Positions 35,324 through 46,357 of a DNA stretch of 64,000 nucleotides are shown one piece after another; the first letter of the stretch is position 1; each line of letters begins with the position of its first letter. Source of the DNA: Parietaria judaica (Eukaryota; Streptophyta; Magnoliopsida; Rosales; Urticaceae); the NCBI GenBank assembly GCA_954871525.1, contig OX940861.1, positions 8,664,842 to 8,728,841 on the forward strand, read 5' to 3'. The notes beneath the pieces are model-generated. The model was given only the letters and a program-made list of their open reading frames with translations, was not told the DNA's origin and ran no database searches. Made by a program: the position numbers and the translations under genes.

Positions 35324-36660
35324 ATGGGAATCTGCTTGTCAGTTTCGTCTCCCGATCAGATTCACAACGCCGAGTCCGAGCACGGCCACGAGAACGCCGT
35401 TCTCTTCTGCGACCCTCAGCACGGTCGAAACGAGAGTGACCTCCACGGCCTTTGCTCCGTTCACTCCAAAGAAGGAAGCAAAGGACTGAACCAAGACTCC
35501 GCCATTCTCTACCAGGTTCGCTCTCTAAGCTCGCGTCAAGGTCTGGACTGTAACGCTCTACGCTGTTATGCTCATTTTCTGGTTTCGATTTTCAGGATTT
35601 TGGGAGGAGGGACCGAGCTTTCTGTGGAGTTTTCGACGGACATGGAAAGAACGGTCACGTGGTGAGCGAGATGGTGAGGAATCGGTTGCCAATTCTGTTA
35701 CTGAGCGAGGCGGAGACAATTGACTCGCAGAGAGAACTGATTGCGAATTCGTTCGAGGTCATGGATGAAGAGATGAAGCTTCAAAGGCATTTGGACTTCT
35801 CATCTAGCGGAACCACAGCTGTTGTCGCCATTAGACAGGTGAGGAAAAAAAAATTCAAGAACATGATCGCAAGCTTTGGAAAATTTGGTTATGGATACTG
35901 ATTTTACACTTTTCTTTGTTGATCAGGAAGAAGATCTCATTCTCGCTAATTTGGGAGATTCGAGAGCGGTTTTGGGGACGATGTCGGAAAAGGGGGTCAG
36001 AGCCGTCCAATTGACTACTGATCTGAAGCCTAGCGTACTTAGTAAGAACCTTGTTTCACTATATTTGTCTGTGTGTGTGTGTATATATATATAATCTTCT
36101 TCATCCGGTGAATCAGAGACTGAGAGTTGTTGTTTTTTGTGAATGCAGGCGAGGCAGAGAGGATTCGAAGCAACAAAGGAAGAGTGTTGGCGCTGAAGAA
36201 CGAGCCGCACATACAGCGAGTGTGGCTTCCCAACGAGGACATGCCGGGACTGGCCATGTCCCGAGCCTTCGGAGACTTTCTCCTCAAAGACTACGGCGTC
36301 ATCGCCCAACCCGACGTCACCTCTCACCGGATCACCCCCGAAGATCAGTTCATCATTCTCGCGACCGACGGGGTAAGCCAGAACAAGCGGCACACAAAAG
36401 TTTGAATGAAGAGCTCTTGTTATACAAATAGCTCATAGTTGTGGATACTGTCGTTACAGGTTTGGGACGTGATTAGCAACGAGCAGGCGGTCGTGGCGGC
36501 ATGGGAGGCCGCGAGCGAGGCGACAGCGGCAAGGGCTGTGGTGGATGCCGCCACCGCAGCATGGAAGAGGAAGTTCCCGAACGCGAAAGTAGACGACATC
36601 ACCGTCGTTTGCCTCTTCATGCAGAAGACAAAACGCGACGTCGTTCCTGTCAAGAGCTGA
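35324..36660 (+). CDS. PP2C protein phosphatase, clade E-like
   Basis: Five exons preserve the frame: 35324-35515, 35596-35838, 35927-36041, 36149-36372 and 36460-36660, encoding 324 residues. It is a metal-dependent Ser/Thr phosphatase. The metal-binding and core motifs are all present: GVFDGHG (about residue 75), SGTTAVVA, ANLGDSRAVL, LAMSRAFGDFLLKD, ILATDGVWDV and KVDDITVVCLF. The N terminus MGICLS fits an N-myristoylation signal (Gly2, Ser6), typical of plasma-membrane clade E members. The sequence HIQRVWLPNEDMPG is characteristic of that clade. The final third carries an alanine-rich helix (AAWEAASEATAARAVVDAATAAW). No regulatory kinase or other fused domain is present. Substrate is unknown. 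Confidence 0.95.
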
Positions 36661-37474
36661 TAATAATACAAGACAGAGTTTTCGTTGTCGTTTTTCGGGC
36701 TCGGCCGCTAGCTTGTGCCGGTCCAGATTTAGCCTCGCCTTTGCCTGCTCTGTTTTGTTTGTGTATCGCTTTGTTAAGTTGTTTTCATTACGGAGAAGAG
36801 GCTTTCCCCATAGTCATAGATAGCCATACGTATCTATACAAGCTGTAATATTTCCCAGGGGAGAAAGGCTTATGCAATATACACGTATATTATTACGCAA
36901 CACATTAATTATTAATATAATTTAATATTAACTGCTAGTTTCGTTTATTTTTATTTTTAGTTGTATTTTACCTCTTCCCGAGTCTAAGGAACAAACAAAC
37001 ACGTATCTTATACGTTTTAGGAAATGCATAAATAATATTTTTCATATAATACGGCAATTGGGCACACGTTATGTGAATATTATTGACTTCTCAGAGAAAC
37101 CAGTATAGTACAAATATGTCCATTTCTCATAAATTGATGTCATTGTGATGACAAACACACGTACACAGAATTTTTAATTATGAGTACCTCTGTCACGGAT
37201 TTAAACACATTATTTTTTAAGCCCTGATTGACATAAGCTTACTAAATAATAATTCACAAAAACTGGTTGACCCCATTGCAAAGCAAAGCAGATTATCAAG
37301 AACACAAGCTTATAATTGAACCAGTCAACTATGAAGATTTCCCTTGGTTACAATTTTTCCGGCAAAATTCATATGCTGCTATGAACTTCCTGATTTGTAC
37401 CAGGAAACCAATAACAAACTCTTTTTCTTGGTATTTTAAATTTCTGAGATAATACGACAGAAATGTTTCAACAA
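36661..37474. other. Convergent intergenic region
   Basis: Contains the 3' UTRs of the PP2C and PHAX-type genes, which face each other. AT-rich, with no other feature recognised. A short frame at 37267-37452 has no domain. Confidence 0.5.
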
Positions 37475-39440
37475 TCAAGCTTCATTATCTATAGGATATT
37501 CTCGAAGCAGGTCATCGTCGTACGAAACAGGTGCCCTTAGCCTCTCATGGACAGGCGCTCGTTTCTCCGGCTCACTACACTTCTCATTCTCAATACAAAT
37601 CTCGGAGGCGCCTTGCAAATCATCTGAAACACTTGAAACTGATTTATCGGCTAACACATCCTCGATGTTTGAAGAATCGGCTCCATTTCCTTGCATCATA
37701 GGTGGTCGCCTAATATTTGGTCGCTGAAATTGTTTCTGCAAAAATGAGAAAACAAATTTTGAGAGAATGGTAAATTTCCAAGAGTAATATAACATGTCAG
37801 TTGACCCTTCATTTTATTATATTTTACAGTTTTCTTTATGAACTTGTCACATTGTCTCATTTTACCCCTTGGGCTTTTATTGTTCGGGAGAACTGTTTTC
37901 TTTCGACGACGTGCATATGGGCATAAAGAGAGAGATTTATTTCGTTCTATGTCAGATAAAAATCAAAAGCAAAGTAGTTTGAAACCTCAAATTCCTTGGC
38001 TTTCTTCATAATCTCTTTATAAGCCTTTGGTTCTCGTGCTTTGATAATGGCCCATAGAACGCCACCACCATTTCTTTGCCGTCTTCCATCTGCAGTCATC
38101 TGACCTCCGCAAGCCTGAATTGCGTCCACCTAATGTGGCACTTTCGATCATCAAATGACCAAATAGAATTTTAAAAAGCAAGGTATTTCAACTGCACAAC
38201 GTTTACAAAGTAGAAGATTCGAAGTTCCTCATATGATACTATTTCCTTTGGCCTAAAGGTGGTTATCAAATCAAAATTACATTACCAGTAAAGAACAAAG
38301 TTCAAGAATCAAATACGACTTTTTACTCAAAAAAATAGGAGCCATGAAGTCTTGTCCCAACAATAATGTGTTCTGTAATTTGACCAAAAAGAGCATAAAA
38401 CGGGAATTCATACAAAAAGATCACAAACTAGCAAGTCTAGTTTTTTCCTATTTGTGTCCATATCAGATTCAATCTTGTGGGGCTATAAATAACTTATAAG
38501 AACAATATTTCATAGAGTTTTTTTTTTTAATAAAGAAATCGGGCGATAAAGAAAATGGCGTTAACCTACATTAATAGCAAATGATGAAGATTCAGCCAGG
38601 GACATCAGATTCAGAGCAGAGCATTGAATGACCAATTAGCTTTTACTTCTACAACAGAAATCTGCAATTGTTTAGAGCACCATTGAGCATCAAGATTAGG
38701 AATCGCTTCATGACTAGCTAGACTGGCAAAGCTTCTGCTAATTCCTCACCTTTCTTTGGAATGACTGAATTCACCAACACTTTTAACCCAAACCGGTGGG
38801 AAAAAAGAAAATGGACAGAGGGATATGGCCATATGAACAAGGAGAGATAACTCGGGACTGGAGATAAATCAACCTTAAATTTGACACAAACAACTTGTTC
38901 CTAATTCCGCTAAACTATTTTAGTTTCTCATAAAAAATTAAATTGAGATACATTAAGAAAATTCATACCTCCTTGACAAGATCGTATACAGCGGAAACCC
39001 CCAGACATCCAACAGCTGTGTAAACCATGTAAGATTTCTTCTCTTTCAATCGTTTACATGTATCTAACACGAACCTGCAAAGGATTAAGCTTCAAAGATC
39101 AAACCACATGAAAATCTTCAAAGATCAAACCACATGAAAATCTTCTATACAAACCAGAAATGTTATTCAACCTGTTTATATCAGTGACATTCGGACCTTG
39201 CGGTCCACCACTTTTAATTCGCTTCTTCTTCTTCTTCTTGTTCGCTCTCCGCTTCTGGTTTTTGCTTTGAGTTTCCTGGTTAGTAACACTGCCATCCCCA
39301 GCATTGCACTGACCCGGACCACGATCCGGGTCGCGCTCTACCAGTTCCCCTTCCTCCACATCAAGCATGTCGACATCTTCACTGTCTTCGAATACATCAT
39401 CTTCGTTCAAAGCCTCTAATATGTTTTCTTCTCCCTCCAT
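37475..39440 (-). CDS. PHAX RNA-binding domain protein (snRNA/snoRNA export adaptor family)
   Basis: Four minus-strand exons preserve the frame: 39172-39440, 38969-39074, 37986-38129 and 37475-37735, giving 259 residues. The N-terminal 90 residues are acidic (MEGEENILEALNEDD, DVDMLDVEEGE) and then basic (RANKKKKKKRIK), fitting a nuclear protein. The PHAX RNA-binding domain (about 90-175) contains FVLDTCKRLKEKKSYM, AVGCLGVSAVYDLVKEV, GQMTADGRRQRNGGGVLWA and EPKAYKEIMKKAKEFE. In animals PHAX links capped U snRNAs to the export receptor. The plant role is less clear. The C terminus is acidic and ends in an RAPVHERLRAPVSYDDDLL segment. A 5' UTR intron is likely, since the leader probably starts near 39890 and CTGAG/GTATCTC lies at 39829. 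Confidence 0.93.
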
Positions 39441-41744
39441 TTGACTCGAACTGCACTGAAAATAACAGAATTCGCATCACTAATACGACCAAAAACCAAC
39501 AAACAGATTTTGATTCAATCAAACTCACATGAAATTCAAGTTAAAGAGAAACAAACATATGCGACATCTGCTTTCAATATGTCTCGATTCACAAAAAAAA
39601 AAAAAAAAACCAAGCAAGTCTCAATCAAGAACAGAGATTATTCCAACAAAAGACCGAAGCGAACGCGAGTTCTAGGACAATCCGAAACCCTAGTTTAGTT
39701 GATCAGTGCAAATCATAGACCGAAACAAGAAGAGAGTGGAAGTAAGCTGAGCTCTCGGGAGGATATTTAGATATTATAGTGAAAGAGGAGTAAACGACGA
39801 CGTTTCGGCTTGGTTGAGACTGAGAGAGATACCTCAGGGCACTGGTGGGTGCCGGCGAGGAGAGAGAATGTTGAATGAGTGTTTGAGAGTGGATTGTCGT
39901 GGGAAGAGAAGTGGGCTTGCGATGATGGCCTTTGGCATAGATATTGGGCTTCTAAACAACATTTGGATTGGAGGTAAATTTATATATATTTGTTTCATTA
40001 AGTTTCTACTTGTTATAAACTTATAAATTTAGAATTTCATATCCAGAAATGGATATGCCGAATAACAAATTTAAAAACGAAAAACAATTGAATGCACCTA
40101 ATAAAAACCGAATATCTGTAAATCATTTGATAGCGGTATATGGTTACCATAAAATAAACCAAACCGTAAATTGCCACTAGATGATATGTAGATATCAAGT
40201 TTACTAAGTTATAAATTTATCATGATTTTGCTACTTCATGATTGCGTTGCACGAACTTCATAATTTTATATTCACTAATATTTTTATTCAGTTTTAGTTA
40301 TATTCTTCAAAGCGGTACCAATATAAAACCGCAAATAAATATCAAAATGTGGTAAATTTTATTTTTTATAATAAATTATTCAATTTTTTTTATATAAAAA
40401 TAATGATGATAATAAAATATTACACTAAATACCCGATTCTTTAAGGCTAATCTATATATATATATATATAAGGGCAATAATATCGGGTATCGTGTTGGCC
40501 AAAAACAATCGATTTGAGCTTCGTTCTCTTTTCTCCTTTTTTGAAGTATTTTTTAGTCTAAAAAATAAAGTGCCTCTACGCAAGAAGAGTTTAACAGGTT
40601 TATAAAATATTAACAAGCGAAACAGAAGCCCCCCTCCACGAAGAGATGTTAAAAAAATAACTGCTCAGACATTTTTATCCATGTGTTGGATTCGTAGAGC
40701 AATTCCTCATAAACCCCTTCATGTCACAATATTCTTTTTCTTCTCTCTAACTCTCTTAATCGTCTTCCGTCTCCTTACTCTTCGCTGTCTCTATGTCTAT
40801 ATTAGCTTGGTTTCGTATCTCTATCATGTTCTCCATCAACAATCAGTTCGCGCCACACCTACGAGTGCGACTCCTTCGACTATACAGATGTGACGATCTC
40901 ATTGCCTCTTCCAAAGTTTGTTTCTGGTCGCTTTTCATTTTACTTCTCTAAATTGCTTCAAGTTACAGTTTTTATGTTGCTTCACAACTGACTTTGTTCG
41001 TTCTGTGTTTGTTTGTTTTTATGATCAAGAGCTCTTTAAAACATCTGTTTCACTGTATATGTCTGTTTCTCTCTCTGAGTTTGATGAGTCGTTCTACGGT
41101 ATTTTTGGATTCCCATTATCTAGATGAATCGGATTATGGACTGGTGGCTGAAGTGTAACTGTTAGATCAAAGATTTGCTAAATTTTAAGATTTTAAGAGA
41201 AAAAGAAAGTGCATGATTCATTTAATGTATGAGAAAATGACTATAATTGTGGTGTGTTTATTTTTTAATTCGAGTTTCTTTAAGTTACTCTATCATCTTA
41301 TACTTCGTCGACAAGTTGCCAATTCCGTTACAGATTAAGTCTCTGCTTTGAATCTTCGAGTTTCTTTTTCTTTTGCAGTCGTTCCTCATCCCCGTTGCTT
41401 CTCTGGTGAGAGTCTTTTACCCCATGTTTTGGTTAGTAGTTTATCTTAATTGGTTCTATTTTTATGCAACACACATTTAATGTTGATTTTTGGGCTGTGT
41501 TTCTGAGAATTTTTTATTGATTTTTAGGTCTTTGTTTAATGATTTTATTTACCGATTTGTGTTTGATTTATTGGCAAAGTTACCATTTTCTTAAGACGTT
41601 AATGGTTTGCCATTCACCGTCCGCTGCATTGCTTATTTGGTAAGATCATTTTTTTCCCAGATTTTTAAAAGATCATTTTCTGGTTTTAATGAACTAAGAA
41701 TCCCTTAGTCTGTACTTCAAAAAAAATCGCTCCGGGTTGTTTTT
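39441..41744. other. Leader of the PHAX-type gene, then repeat-rich spacer
   Basis: To about 39900 this is the 5' flank of the PHAX-type gene, with an AAACGACGACGTTTCGG motif near 39793. From 40452 a (TA)n run follows AATC, and CT-rich sequence at 40720-40800 resembles a plant leader. No coding exon is supported. Short frames (40681, 40918) have no recognisable domain. Confidence 0.45.
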
Positions 41745-42496
41745 ACCAATGTTGTGAATAACGTATTTAAGCCTCGAGGCGTTTTCTCGCCGTGCCTCAA
41801 GGCGTATAGCCTTGAGGCGTTTGAGGCGTAAGCCTCGATAAATACTATATGGTTATTTAAAAATAATAAAAAAATAAGATAGATATAATAAATTTTAAAA
41901 TACAACCTAATATTCAAACTTAATAAGTTATATCTTTAACTTAAAACACTCAAAAATAAATAATCAAACAGTGAAACATATATATTATTACGATTAGGAA
42001 AAAATATACATTGATAAATTGAAAAAATCCTAATATGATTGATGAATAGTATACTATCTAAATATTTAATTATTTATCAAACAGTGAAGGAGAGAAGTTT
42101 TAATATGTGAGCGATGAATACAAATAGTATATATTATTTATCAAACTTTGATGTGATCAATGATTGAAGGGGATAGAGGAAGCAGAGGATGACGCAAGAC
42201 ACTCTATTTTTGATATAGTAGGGTTTATAAATATATATTACGTATGTATACAATAAGTATATGAATAGGGCTTTCTAAAAAGTACAATAACTAATTAAAA
42301 GAAAGAAAAGAATAGAGTAAAACAAAAACCACCGCCTCACTTGCCTTAAAGGCGCATGTCTCAAGGTGTGAGGCGTATGTCAGTGCGTACGCCCTGACTT
42401 AACTCTGTGAGGCGTAAGCCTCAAGGCTTTTTTGCCTCTCGCCTCATCGAGGCGCGCCTCAAGGCGCGCCTTGATAACGTTTTTCACAACAATGGT
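41745..42496. mobile_element. TIR element with GAGGCG subterminal repeats (hAT-like), 0.75 kb
   Basis: The ends ACCAATGTTGTGAATAACG and CGTTTTTCACAACAATGGT are complementary at 17 of 19 positions. Both subterminal regions (41770-41840 and 42330-42475) are packed with GAGGCG/CGCCTC and CCTCAAGGCG motifs, in direct and inverted form. The middle is AT-rich and non-coding. Dense subterminal repeats are typical of hAT binding arrays. No clean 8-bp target duplication could be fixed, so the superfamily is tentative. Confidence 0.7.
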
Positions 42497-42949
42497 TTTT
42501 ACTGAAATGTCAATGTCGTGTGTCGTATCCTATTCCGATTAATTTGAAACAACTTTCGATGTATAATGGAATGCTCAGTTTTAAATGACTTGTCATCCCT
42601 TATTACAAAAAACAAATAGTATGATCCTCAATTTTGGTTACATATTGCATAAAAGCATGTAATCAATAACATTGTGCACATGATTTTAAAATTTTGATTA
42701 GATTGTTCTGTTTTTCTTTCAAATATCAATGTTACTGACTTATCAATTAAAAAAAATAAAAAATCTTGATCTTTGGTTACTCAACAATGTTACGTAAAAA
42801 CAATTTCTTGCATTACCTACAAAGTTTTCTGAATCAGATCAGTATACTTTAGACTCTTACAATCTTCTTGTGTTTGGTTTATATTTTTAGTTTTATCCCT
42901 TTGTGCAGCCTTTTGTTACATAATGGTAGATTGATGAACACTTAACACA

Positions 42950-43300
42950 TTTTTTTTATAGAGAAAATATCAGATTTCATTTAAGAGGGAAACAGCTAGG
43001 GAGGTTGGAATCCGTACGAGCTAAAGTTACAAGCCACTCCGGGCAAACGGACGACCAGAAATCTGTCGTTAAAAAAGAAAGACGTGTCTTCGCTAAACAA
43101 TTAGCTACTTCATTACATGAGCGAGGAGCCCAACGACATTTACTGTTCCATCCAATCGCAGCGGCGATTGCAGCAATGTTCGCTAGGATCGGTCCTTGCA
43201 AGCTATGGAGATTGCGCCCATTGACAAGTTGTGTGGCTTTTAGACAATCGGATTCCACCTCCGAGATCTTCCAATCCCGTGCTTGGAACTTTAGACTGTG
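42950..43300 (-). mobile_element. 5'-truncated LINE fragment with RNase H end
   Basis: On the minus strand about 100 codons read as the end of a plant LINE RNase H domain: EVESDCLKATQLVNG, LANIAAIAAAIGW, RWAPRSCNEVANCLAK. This matches the style of the RNase H in the 5-kb LINE but is clearly a different lineage. A T run at 42950-42957 is the poly(A) tail. Only about 0.35 kb remains, so this is a dead-on-arrival copy. Confidence 0.8.
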
Positions 43301-43510
43301 ATTGTTGTTGAAGACCTTTCAGGTACTATATGAACCGTTCAAGAACTTCTCTAGGTTATGATTCATGGTAAAAGATGAGGGTGGAAGTCTTTTTCTTTTT
43401 ATGAAAGAAAATATGCACTACTAAGAAATAGATACACAGTTTTTGCTTCAAAAATAAGTTAATAGCTCTCCGACTCGGAAATGGATTTGAATTTTTTTTT
43501 CTTTCTGTTT

Positions 43511-44810
43511 TAGCGATAGCGCCGTGCTCGAGAATCGAGATGTATTCCATGGATCCTTTTGGATATTCCTATGACGTGCCGGTTAAATAGGGTCCGCTCA
43601 GGTATGTCTCTTTTAATTCGCTACTTCCGCTTTCTTCTCATTTTTGCAGACTCCGAAGTTTTTGAAAGTCTAAATGGTGAATTATTGAATATCTAATTCA
43701 TATTCGTAGATTATTTTCCAGATTTTATATTCAACATATACACTTACGATTGAATACTTGTGATATATTAAATAATTGATTTTTCAGGAGTTACTTGACT
43801 TGAACGAAGCCGTCGATTGTAAAAGTCACTTTTTTTTCCGAGGAGCTCATCGGTACGCTTCCAAGGCTAAAGCATAAATTCGGAAGCCTTTTCTTACGAA
43901 AAAAATCAGGAGAAAGATTGCATTTTAATTAAATTAATAAGACACCCCCACCCGAGTATAATCTAGCAATCTTTACTCCCATTATGCTTTGTCATATAGC
44001 CAAAACTTCTGATTCCGTTAATCCGTGCATTCAAGTAGGTTATTCTTACATACGTTTGTATTAGTATTTTGACCCTTTTTGAATCACCCTAACCATTTCA
44101 TACGCTGTGAAAAGAGGATGCGTGGTCTTTCAAATGCGGGAAAAATTCTTGACAAGCAAACGAAACTGTCGTGCTAACATGTACATCACAAATACAGTGA
44201 ATGCATCAGAAATTTGCTCAATATCAACCAGGCCTTAGCTTCCTCATACTTTAGATGCTTGGTTATGGTATTGATATGTTTTTTTTTTTTTTTTTTTTTT
44301 TTCTCTTCGGTTTACATTTTATATATTCAGATGCTTATAGTGAAGCATTTCGTCGCCAAGGGCATTTTCTTCTCCCCCTTCTTCATGCTACGAAGAGGGC
44401 TTTTGATCGCAACGAAACTGGTATTACAAGAGCCTAGAGGAGGTTTAATCGCTTTAAATTTAATTGATATTATTGGTATTTTTTAAATTATGATAATTTA
44501 TTAAATTTTATATTTCCTTAGTAGTCATTACATGCTATTGTAAGCCGTTTCGTTCTTGTGATAGTACACATTTCGTCATCAGTTATCAAATAACTATACT
44601 GATTGATCGAAAGAGCAAGCGCTATGTGGTCTGATGTTCTTCTATGTAGCTATTTGTGTGCATGTGCACGTGTGTAGTTTTTGTGTGTGTTTTTTTTTTT
44701 TTTTTTTATAGGTTCTTATGAACTTCCATCTCGAATTGCAGGGAATAAAAAAGGATCTCGGTGCAATGGGGACATACACTTTGTTTGGTTCGCTCATGAT
44801 GCAACATAGT
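43511..44810 (+). pseudogene. Possible decayed or non-coding multi-exon locus
   Basis: Several short blocks are framed by good splice signals: after TTCTGTTTTAG at 43513 ending CGCTCAG/GTATGT near 43601; after TTTTTCAG at 43788; after TATATTCAG at 44331 ending AACTG/GTATTA near 44420; and after GAATTGCAG at 44742. Joined frames do not stay open and no protein family is recognised. One frame reads DAYSEAFRRQGHFLLPLL, ending ...ITRA and a stop. It may be a captured gene fragment, a lncRNA or chance. Described only because the pattern recurs. Confidence 0.25.
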
Positions 44811-45087
44811 ATGATATTAGTTAGGAATCCATGCCTGTCTTTAGGGGATTTAATTTAATTTTTGTTAAAAAAAAAAAAATACATCTTCTTCATTTATATT
44901 CAGAATATGGAGAGAAACAGAGGTGGATTGTATGTCAAATTCTTAGTTCTGATGAAAGAGGATAATTTTTTAGTTTAGTAGAATATGATAATTTCTTTAA
45001 TTAATATTGGAGGCATCCAATTATATTAAAGGAAGTATTTGCGTTTTTTTATTAATTGTGCTTAATACTCACATTGCATATAAATTT

Positions 45088-45542
45088 GGGCTCTATAGCC
45101 ATGTAGCCAAACTAGAAAAACTAGTTTGCAAAATAGTCAACCTTTTGATTAATATTGCCAAATAGCCAATCAACCACATTAATAAATCACGAAAGACCGT
45201 ATTACCCTTGTATTAACGTGTATTAACGTGTATTAACTGAGTTAATTTGTTTAAAAATAAATTAAAATTTTGTTAAAATTTTAATCACGATTTTTTATTT
45301 TTAAACAAATTAACTCAGTTAATACACGTTAATATAGATTTTCTGTAAACACAAGTAAATGTTCTTATTTTTAAGAAAAATTAACTTTGTTAATACACGT
45401 TAATATGTTAAAAGGGTATTATAGGTATAAAATATGTTATTAAATAGTAACCTCATCAATTTAGCTATTTTGCAAAGAAAAAGGAAAGGTTGGCTATTTG
45501 GCTAATCAAACGCTTCAATTTGGCTATTGAGAGCCATTTCTC
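45088..45542. mobile_element. TIR element (MITE), 455 bp, flanked by 9-bp direct repeats
   Basis: The left end GGGCTCTATAGCCATG and the right end GGCTATTGAGAGCC are inverted relatives. TATAAATTT occurs immediately outside on both sides (45079-45087 and 45543-45551). Inside, AACTGAGTTAATTTGTTTAAAAA and its complement form a second palindrome (about 45234-45330). A 9-bp duplication would suggest a Mutator-like origin, but the right terminus carries seven extra bases before the duplication. Confidence 0.55.
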
Positions 45543-46357
45543 TATAAATTTCTCTAACTGGGGTTTCGTTTTTGATTTTAAGAGTTCAATATCAATCTTA
45601 ATAATATAAATTTGAATACAATAATACTTTGGCCATTGGAATAGTTCATTAAGATGCTGCATTTTTTTATATATATATATAATTTTGTGGAAGATAGTTA
45701 GTTTTTGAATTTTGGTTTACGTGTGAAAAGTAATTTTATGCTTAAAATTATCGTAATAACATTTCAACACTTCCATAGTTTTTTATGAAGTTTTTTCTTC
45801 TTTTTCTTCCCATGAGCCTCGCAACATCTACTTGAAGTTTCGCTGTAAGTATTGTTTCTCTCTTTTTTTTTCGGTGACTTGAACTGTAAGTTTTGATATT
45901 GTCCGTTCTTTCTCCTCAAATTATTTCTACTGATTATGGAGGAAATACAAAATTAATTTTTCTTTTGATTTTGTTTCAGTTAATCTTTTTTTTTTTTTTT
46001 AATTTATCTTTTTGTTTTACTAAAGAATAATTTTTCTCAGAGACTTACACCCATTCGCATTAGTTCATCCAAAGTTCCTTGCGCTTATGCGCGAATTATT
46101 GAATAAGCCATTTTCCTATCCAGGTTATCGAATTATTGAATAATTTGCATTTTCGAATCAGATTTCACGTCGCCTGCCCGCAACAAATAGGAAGCGTGGA
46201 CCACATGTAGCACATAAGCCGCGGGGTCACACGACAGAAGAACACCCAACATACATATGCACACTCTTATTGAAATATTCAATAAAACATGGTTTGCATA
46301 ATAGCTTCTCTTTTATCTACTTTTCTTAAATACCAGTTTTCCTTCCCATTCTAGGCA
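45543..46357. other. Gene-free spacer
   Basis: AT-rich sequence with T runs near 45866 and 45987. No gene or element terminus recognised before the Helitron end at 46358. Confidence 0.45.

Noticed and set aside
40453..40480. Helitron 5' end at the (TA)n run
   Set aside because: TCTATATATATA follows A, but the next bases do not match the AAAAGGAG...GGCAC pattern, and no partner 3' end in the right orientation was found.
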